Source: Clostridia bacterium (GTDB taxonomy: Bacteria; Bacillota_A; Clostridia; Christensenellales; Aristaeellaceae). Taken from it: 37,776 nt of DNA. Each line of letters begins with the position of its first letter. Position 1 is the first letter of the stretch. Below the pieces are notes generated by a model that was not told where the DNA came from, searched no databases, and saw nothing but the letters and a program-made list of their open reading frames with translations. The stretch covers positions 1-37,776 of the forward strand of contig JAFXMP010000195.1 in NCBI GenBank assembly GCA_017530275.1. The letters are read 5' to 3'. Position numbers and translations under genes: made by a program. Positions 1 through 7,495 of the stretch are shown piece after piece.

Positions 1-1
1 C

Positions 2-1831
2 AACTATAACGCCGTGGTGTCCTTCCCCTTCGGCTACGGCCTGAGCTATTCCAGCTTCGCTTTCTCCGATGTGAAGGTGGAAAAGGCGGGCGTAGGTCAG
101 GAAGCGGCCTATACCATGACCGTCACCGTTACCAATACCGGAAGCCTTGCGGGCAAAAAGACCGTGCAGGTCTATGCCCAGAAGCCCTATACTGAGTACG
201 ATAAACAGAATCAGATCGAAAAAGCCGCGGTTGAATTGGTTGGCTACAACAAGACCGGTATTCTGGCGCCCGGCGCAAGCGAAACCCTGACCGTCACCGT
301 GCCCGAATACTACCTGACCAGCTTTGACGCCTTCGGCACCGGGGCCTTCATTCTGGATGAAGGGACCTATTACCTCACCGCCGCCGAGAATGCCCACCAG
401 GCCGCCGACAACATCTTAGCCGCCAAGGGCTATGCGGTTTCCGGCGATACGTCCCTGGTGTATTCCTTCGATCAGGCGTTTGACAAGGACACCTACGCCA
501 AAGCCTACGGCACCGACGCGGAAGTCAAGGCCCTGTTCGCCGACGCGGACATGAACCGCTACGAGGGCAAGGGCGGCAACGAAATCGTGTACTATTCCCG
601 CAGCAATTGGGAAGGCACCGTCACCCCCGGCGCGGTAAAGCTGACCATGACTGACAAGCTGGCCGCCGACGTATTGCTGGACGACGCTGATCTCCCCGAC
701 GCCACGGGCGTGGAATTCCCCACCATGGGCAAAAACGCCAACCTCCAGCTCATCAACATGATGGATTACGCCTATGACGATCCCCAGTGGGATACCTTCA
801 TGGATCAGCTGACCTATGAAGAAATGGCGTCTGTCACCCTGACGGGTCTCCGGGAAACCGCGGGCGTCAGCAGCGTGGGCAAGCCCGGCACCATTGACCA
901 CAACGGCCCCTCCGGCGTGACCCAGAAGTATTCCATCGGTGCCAATGGTTACGCCACCGTGAACGATGATCCGGGCAAGGATTTGAAGGGCACCTGCTAC
1001 CCCTGCAACGGCATCATTGCCGCCACTTTCAACGACAAGCTGGCCGAGGAAGTGGGCGAGCTCATCGGTGAGGACGCCATGTGGGCAGGCTACGCGGGCC
1101 TGTACGGCACCGGCCTGAACATCCACCGTTCTCCCTACGCGGGCCGTGTATTCGAGTATTATTCCGAGGACGGGATGCTCACCGGCCTCATCGACACCGC
1201 CGAAACCAAGGGCATCCAGAGCAAGGGCGTATATGTGTACAACAAGCACTTCGTCATGAACGACCAGGAAAACAACCGCGCCGGGATCGGCACCTGGGTG
1301 ACGGAACAGGCCCTGCGTGAGATTTATCTCCGCGCCTTCGAGCTGCCCATCGTCAACGCCGACGCGAAATGCGTCATGACCGGCTACAACCGCTTAGGGG
1401 CCAACTGGTGCGGCGCGTACTCCGAGCTGCTGATCGGCTGGCTCCGGGGCGAAGCGGGCATGAAGGGCTTCGCGGTCTCTGACATGTACGATGCTTCCTA
1501 CATGGTGCCCGTGCATGAAATCGTGGCGGGCAACGACATCCCCGACGGTGAACTGGCCCTGGACAGTCTGTCCGCCTATGGTCCCAAGGGCAGCAATCCC
1601 AACGCCGCCGTGGCCCAGGCCATGAGGACCTCCACCAAGCGGGTCATGTACACTGTGCTTCATTCCCGCGGCATGGATGGCATCAGCGAATACACCAAGG
1701 TCGTGTCCATCACTCCCTGGTGGCAGACGGCTCTGGACGCTGCCCAATGGTCGCTGCTGGGGTTGAGCGTGATTGCTTTGGCTCTGCTGCTCTGGGACAT
1801 GTACGGCAAAAAGAAGGCGAAGAAAGCCTGA
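2..1831 (+). CDS. Domain-permuted GH3 beta-glycosidase, membrane anchored (5' end outside the window)
   Basis: Probably hydrolyses beta-glucosides or related oligosaccharides at the cell surface. The reading frame is open to the window edge, and the first residues (NYNAVVSFPFGYGLSY) are the end of a GH3 C-terminal domain, so the gene starts upstream. A fibronectin-III-like domain follows (about residues 15-135). After it comes a GH3 N-terminal (TIM-barrel) domain at about 250-510, with KHFVMNDQENNR and RVFEYYSEDG. The likely nucleophile Asp lies in GFAVSDMYDAS (codon 1481-1483). The order C-domain, FnIII, N-domain is the reverse of ordinary GH3 enzymes; such permuted enzymes are known from rumen Clostridia such as Butyrivibrio and Ruminococcus albus. 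The C-terminus has one membrane span (LLGLSVIALALLLW) and a Lys-rich tail, so the enzyme is probably tethered outside. Substrate is unknown. A strong terminator follows. Confidence 0.88.
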   Translation, partial: NYNAVVSFPFGYGLSYSSFAFSDVKVEKAGVGQEAAYTMTVTVTNTGSLAGKKTVQVYAQKPYTEYDKQNQIEKAAVELVGYNKTGILAPGASETLTVTVPEYYLTSFDAFGTGAFILDEGTYYLTAAENAHQAADNILAAKGYAVSGDTSLVYSFDQAFDKDTYAKAYGTDAEVKALFADADMNRYEGKGGNEIVYYSRSNWEGTVTPGAVKLTMTDKLAADVLLDDADLPDATGVEFPTMGKNANLQLINMMDYAYDDPQWDTFMDQLTYEEMASVTLTGLRETAGVSSVGKPGTIDHNGPSGVTQKYSIGANGYATVNDDPGKDLKGTCYPCNGIIAATFNDKLAEEVGELIGEDAMWAGYAGLYGTGLNIHRSPYAGRVFEYYSEDGMLTGLIDTAETKGIQSKGVYVYNKHFVMNDQENNRAGIGTWVTEQALREIYLRAFELPIVNADAKCVMTGYNRLGANWCGAYSELLIGWLRGEAGMKGFAVSDMYDASYMVPVHEIVAGNDIPDGELALDSLSAYGPKGSNPNAAVAQAMRTSTKRVMYTVLHSRGMDGISEYTKVVSITPWWQTALDAAQWSLLGLSVIALALLLWDMYGKKKAKKA

Positions 1832-1850
1832 TTTTCTCCTCCTCCTTTGT

Positions 1851-1884
1851 CCGGCGGGCGCTCTCGCGTCCGTCGGTTTTTTTT
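1851..1884 (+). terminator. Rho-independent terminator after the permuted GH3 gene
   Basis: An 11-bp stem (1851-1861 with 1866-1876, two G-T wobbles) closes a TCTC loop and is followed by eight T residues (1877-1884). It sits 19 bp after the GH3 stop codon and separates that gene from vapBC. Confidence 0.9.
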
Positions 1885-1904
1885 CGTGAATTTAGATTTG
1901 TTCC

Positions 1905-1934
1905 TTGACAAAAATATATATTTTCATATATACT
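1905..1934 (+). promoter_or_regulatory. Sigma-70-type promoter of the vapBC operon, with a possible operator
   Basis: TTGACA (1905-1910) and TATACT (1929-1934) are separated by 18 bp. The spacer and -10 contain an AT-only inverted repeat, TATATA (1915-1920) against ATATAT (1926-1931). VapBC complexes usually bind inverted repeats at their own promoter, so this is a candidate autoregulatory operator (inference). Confidence 0.75.
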
Positions 1935-1956
1935 AAAAGCACGGAGGTGACCATTC

Positions 1957-2187
1957 ATGGAATATGCGAAGATTTTTACCAACGGCGGCAGTCAGGCTGT
2001 GCGGCTGCCCAGAAGCTGCCGGTTCGATCAGGACGAGGTGCTGGTGAACCGCATCGGAAAAGCGGTGATCCTGCTGCCCAAGGATGAGCCCTGGACTGGC
2101 ATGATGCAGGGCTTATCCATGTTCACCGACGATTATCTGAAGGACGGCGTGGAAGATTTGCCCGTCCAGGAGAGGAAAAGCCTATGA
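1957..2187 (+). CDS. vapB: VapB-type antitoxin (AbrB/MazE-like swapped-hairpin fold)
   Basis: Antitoxin expected to bind and neutralise the VapC nuclease encoded next to it and to repress the shared promoter. It is 76 residues long. The N-terminal half shows the AbrB/SpoVT/VapB pattern (KIFTNGGSQAVRLPRSCRF, then EVLVNRIGKAVILLPK). The C-terminal ~30 residues (MMQGLSMFTDDYLKDGVEDLP) would be the toxin-wrapping tail. The start is fixed by GGAGGTGA at 1943-1950, 6 nt before the ATG. Its stop overlaps the vapC start by 4 nt (ATGA), typical of translational coupling in toxin-antitoxin pairs. Identity as a VapB family member is secure; activity is untested. Confidence 0.9.
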   Translation: MEYAKIFTNGGSQAVRLPRSCRFDQDEVLVNRIGKAVILLPKDEPWTGMMQGLSMFTDDYLKDGVEDLPVQERKSL

Positions 2188-2582
2188 GATTCATGCTGGA
2201 CACGAACATCATTGCATATGCGAAAAACAACCGTCCGGAAAGCGTACTTCAGCGGCTGACGCAATACCATCCGGAGGATTTGTGCATTTCCGCAATCACT
2301 ATGGCGGAGCTGGAATATGGCGTATGCAACAGTTCCCGGCCCGACCAGAACCGGATGGCGCTTCTTTTATTCCTGTCCCGCATCAGCGTCCTTCCCTTTG
2401 ACGCCGACGCGGCTCGTGAATATGGCATGATCCGCGCCGATCTGACAAAAAAAGGAACTCTCATCGGCGCAAACGACCTGTTGATTGCCGCCCACGCCCG
2501 TTCTCTGGGTCTGACCCTGGTGACCAACAACACCCGGGAATTCGACAGGGTGGAGAACCTGCGGGTGGAAAACTGGGTATAA
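2184..2582 (+). CDS. vapC: VapC-type PIN-domain ribonuclease toxin
   Basis: Mg-dependent RNase; VapC proteins typically cleave tRNA or rRNA when free of antitoxin. It is 132 residues, a normal size. The PIN acidic residues are visible: Asp6 in MLDTNII, Glu42/Glu44 in MAELEYG, Asp98 in GANDLLIAAHA, and a C-terminal TNNTREFDRV (around Asp121). The four-acid active site therefore looks intact. It overlaps vapB by 4 nt. Only 20 nt separate it from the downstream response regulator and no terminator is visible, so the regulator and kinase may be read from the vapBC promoter. Confidence 0.92.
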   Translation: MRFMLDTNIIAYAKNNRPESVLQRLTQYHPEDLCISAITMAELEYGVCNSSRPDQNRMALLLFLSRISVLPFDADAAREYGMIRADLTKKGTLIGANDLLIAAHARSLGLTLVTNNTREFDRVENLRVENWV

Positions 2583-2602
2583 AATAAACGGGAGGGATTG
2601 CC

Positions 2603-3307
2603 ATGCTGTTGATTGCCATTGTGGACGACGATCCCAAGGACGCATCGCAGCTGAAAGACTGCGTGGAAGCGTATTGCAGGAAAAACAGCCTTGCCGCCCT
2701 GGTGCATACCTACCGCGACGGGCTGGATTTTATCCGCGGCGCGGAAACCCATGACATCATTTTCCTGGATATTCAGATGGGCAAGCTGGACGGCCTGGAA
2801 ACCGCCCGGCTGGTGCGGAAAATCAACCAGGAATCCATTTTGATTTTCGTGACCAATATGGCCCAGTTCGCCATCAAGGGTTATGAAGTAGACGCCCTGG
2901 ATTTTATCATCAAGCCCGCTTCCCTGGCCTCCATCGTTTACGTGATGGATAAGGCCATGAAGCGGCTGGACGGCAGCGCCCGCGCCATGTTTTCCCTGAA
3001 AACGGCGGATGGCGCCGTCAGCCTGTCTGCCAACGACATTTTATTTGTGGAAGTCTTTGACCACAATCTGGTCTATCATACCACCCGAGGCGAGTATACC
3101 GTGCGCGGCCGCTTAAGCGACGTAAGTGAAAAGCTGGACCAGGAAAAATTCGTCATGTGCAACCGAAGCTTCATCGTGAACCTGCGCCATGTGTCCAACG
3201 TGACGGCGGATTATCTGCTGATCGGCGATACCCGCATTTCCGTGTCCAAATCCCACCGGAAGGAACTGATGAACAGGTTCTCCAGCTTTTTGGGGGACAG
3301 CCTGTGA
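2603..3307 (+). CDS. LytTR-family response regulator (AgrA/LytR-like)
   Basis: Transcription regulator, 234 residues. The receiver domain (about 1-120) has the acidic pocket D8-D10, phospho-acceptor Asp56 in IIFLDIQM, Thr84 and Lys104. The LytTR DNA-binding domain (about 130-230) shows LSANDILFVEVFDHNLVYHT and FVMCNRSFIVNLRHV. A GGGAGGG ribosome binding site precedes the ATG. The sensor kinase gene lies downstream but is separated by a 119-bp heptamer-repeat hairpin element rather than being directly coupled. No agrB or agrD peptide gene is present, so the signal is unknown. Targets are not identifiable, though the following GH3 gene is a possibility (speculative). Confidence 0.93.
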   Translation: MLLIAIVDDDPKDASQLKDCVEAYCRKNSLAALVHTYRDGLDFIRGAETHDIIFLDIQMGKLDGLETARLVRKINQESILIFVTNMAQFAIKGYEVDALDFIIKPASLASIVYVMDKAMKRLDGSARAMFSLKTADGAVSLSANDILFVEVFDHNLVYHTTRGEYTVRGRLSDVSEKLDQEKFVMCNRSFIVNLRHVSNVTADYLLIGDTRISVSKSHRKELMNRFSSFLGDSL

Positions 3308-3313
3308 CGCGGC

Positions 3314-3432
3314 GAGAGTTCGGAGTTGAGAGTGGAGAGTTGGGAGTTGAGATGATAGTGTTTATCACAAGAGAATCCTGCTTTGATTGACTATATAAAT
3401 CTCAACTCTCCACTCTTCACTCTCAGCTCTCG
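3314..3432 (+). repeat. Heptamer-arm inverted-repeat element, copy A
   Basis: The left arm (3315-3353) is five AGAGTTG-type heptamers followed by AGAT. The right arm (3399-3430) is ATCT followed by four reverse-complement heptamers. They flank a 45-bp core (3354-3398) that has no likeness to the cores of copies B and C. The arms can pair into a long stem. The element begins 6 bp after the response-regulator stop and ends 21 bp before the kinase start, so it lies inside the two-component operon. Confidence 0.85.
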
Positions 3433-3453
3433 TAACTGTTTTGGGGGTAAGAA

Positions 3454-4791
3454 ATGATTACAAATACCGCGTGGATTGGAAGCATCGATCACCGCGTTTC
3501 GGCGGCGGTGGTGTTTTTTGCTCTGCTGCTGCTTTTGAATACAGGAACCCGGCGCAGCCTGTTTCCCCTGCGGGCGGCAGGCGCTTTCCTGGTCATGTTC
3601 GGCATGAGCTGGATCATCCGTTTTCAGGCTGATGTATGGGCTCCCAACATGATGGTGCAGGCCGCTGGATACAGCCTGCAATTGCTGGTGCTGTACCTGC
3701 TGTTCGTAGGGGCAAGCTTTTTCTGCTACCGTGTCAAACAGCAGGAAACCCTTTACAACGGCTTGCTGGCCCTGACCATTTTCAAAATCGCCTGGAACAG
3801 CTTCAAAGCGGGCGGGAGCGTGCTGCTGGTCAATCATTTGGACGCGCCGTGGGAGCGGTACAGCATCGCGGGCTCTTTGGTTTCCTATCTGGTTTATTTT
3901 TCCATTTGTATCGTGCTGTGCTTCCTGTATCGGAAGCTGGTCAAGGAACCGCCCTATCACGCCCCGGCGGGGGTGATGAGGATACTGACGGTGGTATTCG
4001 TGGCGCTGCTGATCGTACTGGAATTCTGCGGCCACATGTTCACCGCCCAGGTGGACGCGCTGTTCCTGTACTATCTGTGCGCCCTGCTGTATACCATCCT
4101 GAACTACGCCGCCCTGCTGATGATTGCCGCGCTGGACAGCTTCCGCCATGAAAACCGCACCATGCACGATTTCATCAGCAACAAAATGCGGTATTACGAA
4201 ATGAGCCACGACGGCATCGTGGCGCTGCAAACCAAATGCCACGACCTGAAGCACCAGATTCACGCCATCCGTTCCGAAGCAGGCAAGGCAAAATTCGACG
4301 AATACCTGAACGAATTGGAGGACTCCATCAACGAATACTCCACCGTGATCGAGTGCGGAAACCAAACGGTGGACATCGTGCTGACCGAAAAAAACATCCT
4401 GTGTTATTCCAATCATGTGAAGTTTTCCTATATGATCGACGGTTCCCTGTTCGCTTTCCTCACGGAACGGGAAATCTATTCCCTGTTCGGCAATGCCTTG
4501 GACAACGCCCTGGAGGCTGTGACGAAAATCGACGACCCCGCCAACCGCATGATTACCCTGAAAAGCAACGCCCGGGGAGATTTGGTGGTTCTGCAAGTGG
4601 AAAACACCTACGCTGGAGATATGCGGCTTTCCGAAGATGCCCTGCCGCATACCACAAAAACAGGCAGCGGCCACGGCTTCGGTCTGCGCTCTATCCAGCG
4701 CCTGGCGGAAAAACACGGGGGCATGATGTCCGTCCGGGCAGAAAACGGCGTATTCAAATTGAGCGTGGTCATGCGGCCCGCCTCCGCCTGA
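3454..4791 (+). CDS. GHKL-type sensor histidine kinase (AgrC-like)
   Basis: Membrane sensor kinase, 445 residues, presumed partner of the LytTR regulator just upstream. The N-terminal half (about 1-220) is hydrophobic with roughly six membrane spans. The phospho-acceptor region reads CHDLKHQIHAI with His263. The ATPase domain has the N-box (FGNALDNALEAV) and a G-box (GSGHGFGLRSIQRLAEKHGG), as in AgrC and other HPK10 kinases. The ATG follows a GGGGGTAAG site. What it senses is unknown: cognate peptide genes are absent here. A strong terminator follows the stop codon. Confidence 0.92.
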   Translation: MITNTAWIGSIDHRVSAAVVFFALLLLLNTGTRRSLFPLRAAGAFLVMFGMSWIIRFQADVWAPNMMVQAAGYSLQLLVLYLLFVGASFFCYRVKQQETLYNGLLALTIFKIAWNSFKAGGSVLLVNHLDAPWERYSIAGSLVSYLVYFSICIVLCFLYRKLVKEPPYHAPAGVMRILTVVFVALLIVLEFCGHMFTAQVDALFLYYLCALLYTILNYAALLMIAALDSFRHENRTMHDFISNKMRYYEMSHDGIVALQTKCHDLKHQIHAIRSEAGKAKFDEYLNELEDSINEYSTVIECGNQTVDIVLTEKNILCYSNHVKFSYMIDGSLFAFLTEREIYSLFGNALDNALEAVTKIDDPANRMITLKSNARGDLVVLQVENTYAGDMRLSEDALPHTTKTGSGHGFGLRSIQRLAEKHGGMMSVRAENGVFKLSVVMRPASA

Positions 4792-4811
4792 CCGCTTGAC
4801 CATAGCAGCTT

Positions 4812-4845
4812 CGTGAACGGCATGTTCCGTTCACGTTCTTTTTTT
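4812..4845 (+). terminator. Rho-independent terminator after the sensor kinase
   Basis: A 9-bp perfect stem, CGTGAACGG (4812-4820) with CCGTTCACG (4827-4835), closes a 6-nt loop and is followed by a T-rich run (4837-4845). It ends the vapBC/regulator/kinase unit. Confidence 0.92.
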
Positions 4846-4999
4846 GTCGTGAATGGCAGCTTTTGTGCTTTACGGTTCCTGGGGGTTCTTTCATGCCAAA
4901 TCCCTTTTTCTTTGCTTTCGGTTATGCTATGATGGTTCCGCAAAGAGGTTTGCGATACTGCGAAACCCACCCTCACAACGAAGAAAAGGAGAAGGAAAC

Positions 5000-7369
5000 A
5001 TGAAGAGAATCATCAGCCTGTTCGCTGCCCTGGCTCTCGTGCTGAGCCTGGTTCCCGCCGCGTTTGCGGAGGACGGCTACATTCCCGCACCCTACGACCC
5101 CGCCCAGGTCGATCCCACCGTCACCTACATGGAACCTGTGTTCTATGAGAACGAGAACGGCCCCACCATCGGCGTTACCACCGTGGGCGTGATCGTGAAG
5201 GACGGCCTGTACTTCAAAGACCTGAACAACAACAAGGAACTGGATCCCTGCGAGGATTGGCGGCTGGACGCCAAGACCCGCGCCGCTGACCTGGTCAGCA
5301 AAATGTCTCTGGAAGACCAGGCTGGCTTTGTTTTCAACGCCCTGGCCATCACCCCCAACGCTCCCAAGCTCGCAATGGTCAAGAATGAAGACGGCACCAT
5401 CAATCCCGCCGCCGTCGTCACCATTCTCGGCGAAGGCGAAGAATCCCGGAACGCTTTCGCGAGCGGCTTCGCGGGCCTTGACTCTTTCGTTATCAATACC
5501 CAGAAAGTCCGCGCCGGCGTATATCGCGGCGGCCTGAACTTCGATGCTTCTACCGTTGCCCTGTACAACAACGTCGTCACTGAAATGGCTGAGGCCGACG
5601 CCGCAGTGCGCGGTGTGCCCGCTATCCCCATGACCATCATTTCCAACCCCATTCCCGCCGGCTTCCCGGACGCTCCGGGCATGGCTGCCGCCGTGATGGG
5701 CGACGGCAACTATGACGCGATCCGCGAATATGCGGAAGTTGACCGCCAGATGTGGGTTGCCCAGGGCATCAACGCCATGTACGGCCCCCAGGTTGACCTG
5801 GTGACCGATCCCCGCTGGCCCCGCAACCTGGAAACCTTCTGCGAACGTCCCGAAGTGACCGCCGGTATCATCACCGCTCTGGTGGACGGCTATCATATGG
5901 GCACCGATGGCTTGAAGCCCGGCGCGGTGGCGCTGTCCGTCAAGCACTTCCCCGGCGACGGTTCCTCCGAGAACGGCTTTGAATCCCACACCGCCCAAGG
6001 CCAGTGGCGTCTGTATCCCACTCCTGGCTCTCTGGAAAAATACCAGCTGGTCGCTTTCCAGGCCGCCATCGACGCCAAGTGCGGCTCCATCATGCCCAGC
6101 TACTCCCGCGACGCCGCCGATGATCGCTCCGCCCCGCAGAGCTATCGCGGCTATGAAGTCAAGCCTCAGCAGCTTGGTTCTGCCTACAACAAGGAAATCA
6201 TCACCACCCTGCTGCGCGACGTTATGGGCTTTGACGGCTACGTCAACACCGACTCCGGCATCGTCACCGGCCAGACCTTCGGCGTGGAAGACCTGAGCCT
6301 GACCGAGCGCTACGCCCTCCTGATCTCCGCCGGCAGCGACGCCATCGGCTCCGGTCTGCGCACCGATCTGGTGATCGAAGCTGTGGAAACCGGCATCCTG
6401 GCCAAGGAAGACCTGGACCGCGCCAACATCAACCGTGCCGTCTCCATCTTTGAACAGGGCCGCTTTGACAACCCCTATCTCGACTATAACAAGGCTGATG
6501 AAATCCGCGCCACCAATCTTGAAACCGCTTTCGCCCAGGCTTATGCCCTGAATCAGAAGGCCGTTGTTCTCATGAAGAATCACGAAAACGCTCTGCCTCT
6601 GGCGGCGGATGCCGGCACCAAGCTCTACATTGCCTCCTTCACCGGCGCCGGCGAAGACGACGATATGCTCGCAGCGCTGACTGAGCTCTTCACCGCGAAG
6701 GGATTTGAAGTTGTTGACAAGGCCAAGGACGCCGAAGTGGCTTACTTCTATGTCCAGCCCAAAGGCACCACTTCCACCAACGGCACCGACGCCGAAGGCA
6801 TTCTTGAACTGGTAGAAGATTTTGAAGTGGACGAGCGCGAAATGTCCGGCGGCAGCGGCGGCTTCGGCCAGGGCGTTGTGGCTTCTCAGAAGAAGACCGG
6901 CGAAAAGATCGAAAAGACCACGCTGGCTGACGTTGACAAGCTCGCCAAGGCTGCCAACACCGTTCATGAGAACGGCGGCAAGGTCATCGCCACCATCGTT
7001 TGCACTTCTCCCTGGATCCTGACCAACCTGGAGCCCTACTGCGACGCGCTGCTCGCCCAGTACACCACCTCCGGCGCTTCCCTGAACAACGCCCGCAACG
7101 CGCAGATCGACGTTATCACCGGCGCATACAATCCCACCGGCAAGCTGGCCGTGACCATGGTCTCCTCTCAGGACGTCATTGCCCTGACCTATGTGGAGAA
7201 CGAGGACGGCACCTACCTGGAAACCTGCGCTTCCCCCAACGACGTGCCCGGCTATGACAAGGATCAGTACATCGATCCCGCCATCCTCGCCAACGTCAAA
7301 GGCGGCAGCTACGCTTATCAGGACGCCGACGGCAACTACTATGTTTCCGGCTTTGGCCTGAGCTACTGA
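5000..7369 (+). CDS. Secreted GH3 beta-glycosidase ending at the C-domain (no FnIII module)
   Basis: Extracellular glycoside hydrolase of family 3, 789 residues. The ATG at 5000 is chosen because it follows AAAGGAG (4985-4991) and starts a classic signal peptide (KRIISLFAALALVLSL, cleavage near AFA). The N-terminal barrel domain shows LVSKMSLEDQAGF, DPRWPRNLETF, SVKHFPGDG and the probable nucleophile Asp418 in GYVNTDSGIV. The C-terminal domain follows from about residue 520. The protein stops exactly at SGFGLSY, the point where most GH3 enzymes continue into a fibronectin-III-like domain. It may therefore be a naturally FnIII-less form. Domain order is normal, unlike the permuted GH3 gene at the window start. 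Substrate specificity cannot be read from the sequence. Promoter is unclear: a TATGAT at 4928-4933 lacks a good -35. Confidence 0.92.
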   Translation: MKRIISLFAALALVLSLVPAAFAEDGYIPAPYDPAQVDPTVTYMEPVFYENENGPTIGVTTVGVIVKDGLYFKDLNNNKELDPCEDWRLDAKTRAADLVSKMSLEDQAGFVFNALAITPNAPKLAMVKNEDGTINPAAVVTILGEGEESRNAFASGFAGLDSFVINTQKVRAGVYRGGLNFDASTVALYNNVVTEMAEADAAVRGVPAIPMTIISNPIPAGFPDAPGMAAAVMGDGNYDAIREYAEVDRQMWVAQGINAMYGPQVDLVTDPRWPRNLETFCERPEVTAGIITALVDGYHMGTDGLKPGAVALSVKHFPGDGSSENGFESHTAQGQWRLYPTPGSLEKYQLVAFQAAIDAKCGSIMPSYSRDAADDRSAPQSYRGYEVKPQQLGSAYNKEIITTLLRDVMGFDGYVNTDSGIVTGQTFGVEDLSLTERYALLISAGSDAIGSGLRTDLVIEAVETGILAKEDLDRANINRAVSIFEQGRFDNPYLDYNKADEIRATNLETAFAQAYALNQKAVVLMKNHENALPLAADAGTKLYIASFTGAGEDDDMLAALTELFTAKGFEVVDKAKDAEVAYFYVQPKGTTSTNGTDAEGILELVEDFEVDEREMSGGSGGFGQGVVASQKKTGEKIEKTTLADVDKLAKAANTVHENGGKVIATIVCTSPWILTNLEPYCDALLAQYTTSGASLNNARNAQIDVITGAYNPTGKLAVTMVSSQDVIALTYVENEDGTYLETCASPNDVPGYDKDQYIDPAILANVKGGSYAYQDADGNYYVSGFGLSY

Positions 7370-7418
7370 GACCTCTGATCGCGGCCCGCCGCGAAAAAGA
7401 AGGAAAATAGACCCATTC

Positions 7419-7464
7419 CGGCGAACAGTATCGGCAGATTCGCGGTGCTGTTCGCCGCTTTTTT
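7419..7464 (+). terminator. Rho-independent terminator after the secreted GH3 gene
   Basis: CGGCGAACAG (7419-7428) pairs with CTGTTCGCCG (7448-7457) around a 19-nt loop, followed by six T residues (7459-7464). It lies about 50 bp after the GH3 stop. Confidence 0.85.
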
Positions 7465-7495
7465 CAGGAATATACAGCTAAACGGAGGTTTTCAT

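Noticed and set aside
1720..2087. Small overlapping plus-strand frames around the vapBC promoter
   Set aside because: They overlap the terminator and promoter or the vapB gene in another frame and lack ribosome binding sites.
3314..3432. Heptamer element as a CRISPR array or ordinary terminator
   Set aside because: Repeat unit is 7 bp without spacers, and no T-run follows the stem; inverted rather than direct arrangement.
3391..4803. 470-codon minus-strand frame over the sensor kinase
   Set aside because: The plus strand has intact kinase motifs; this frame is an artefact of base composition.
4973..6967. 664-codon open frame on the minus strand
   Set aside because: Antisense to the clearly conserved secreted GH3 gene; GC-rich codon bias leaves the opposite strand open. 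No recognisable motif.
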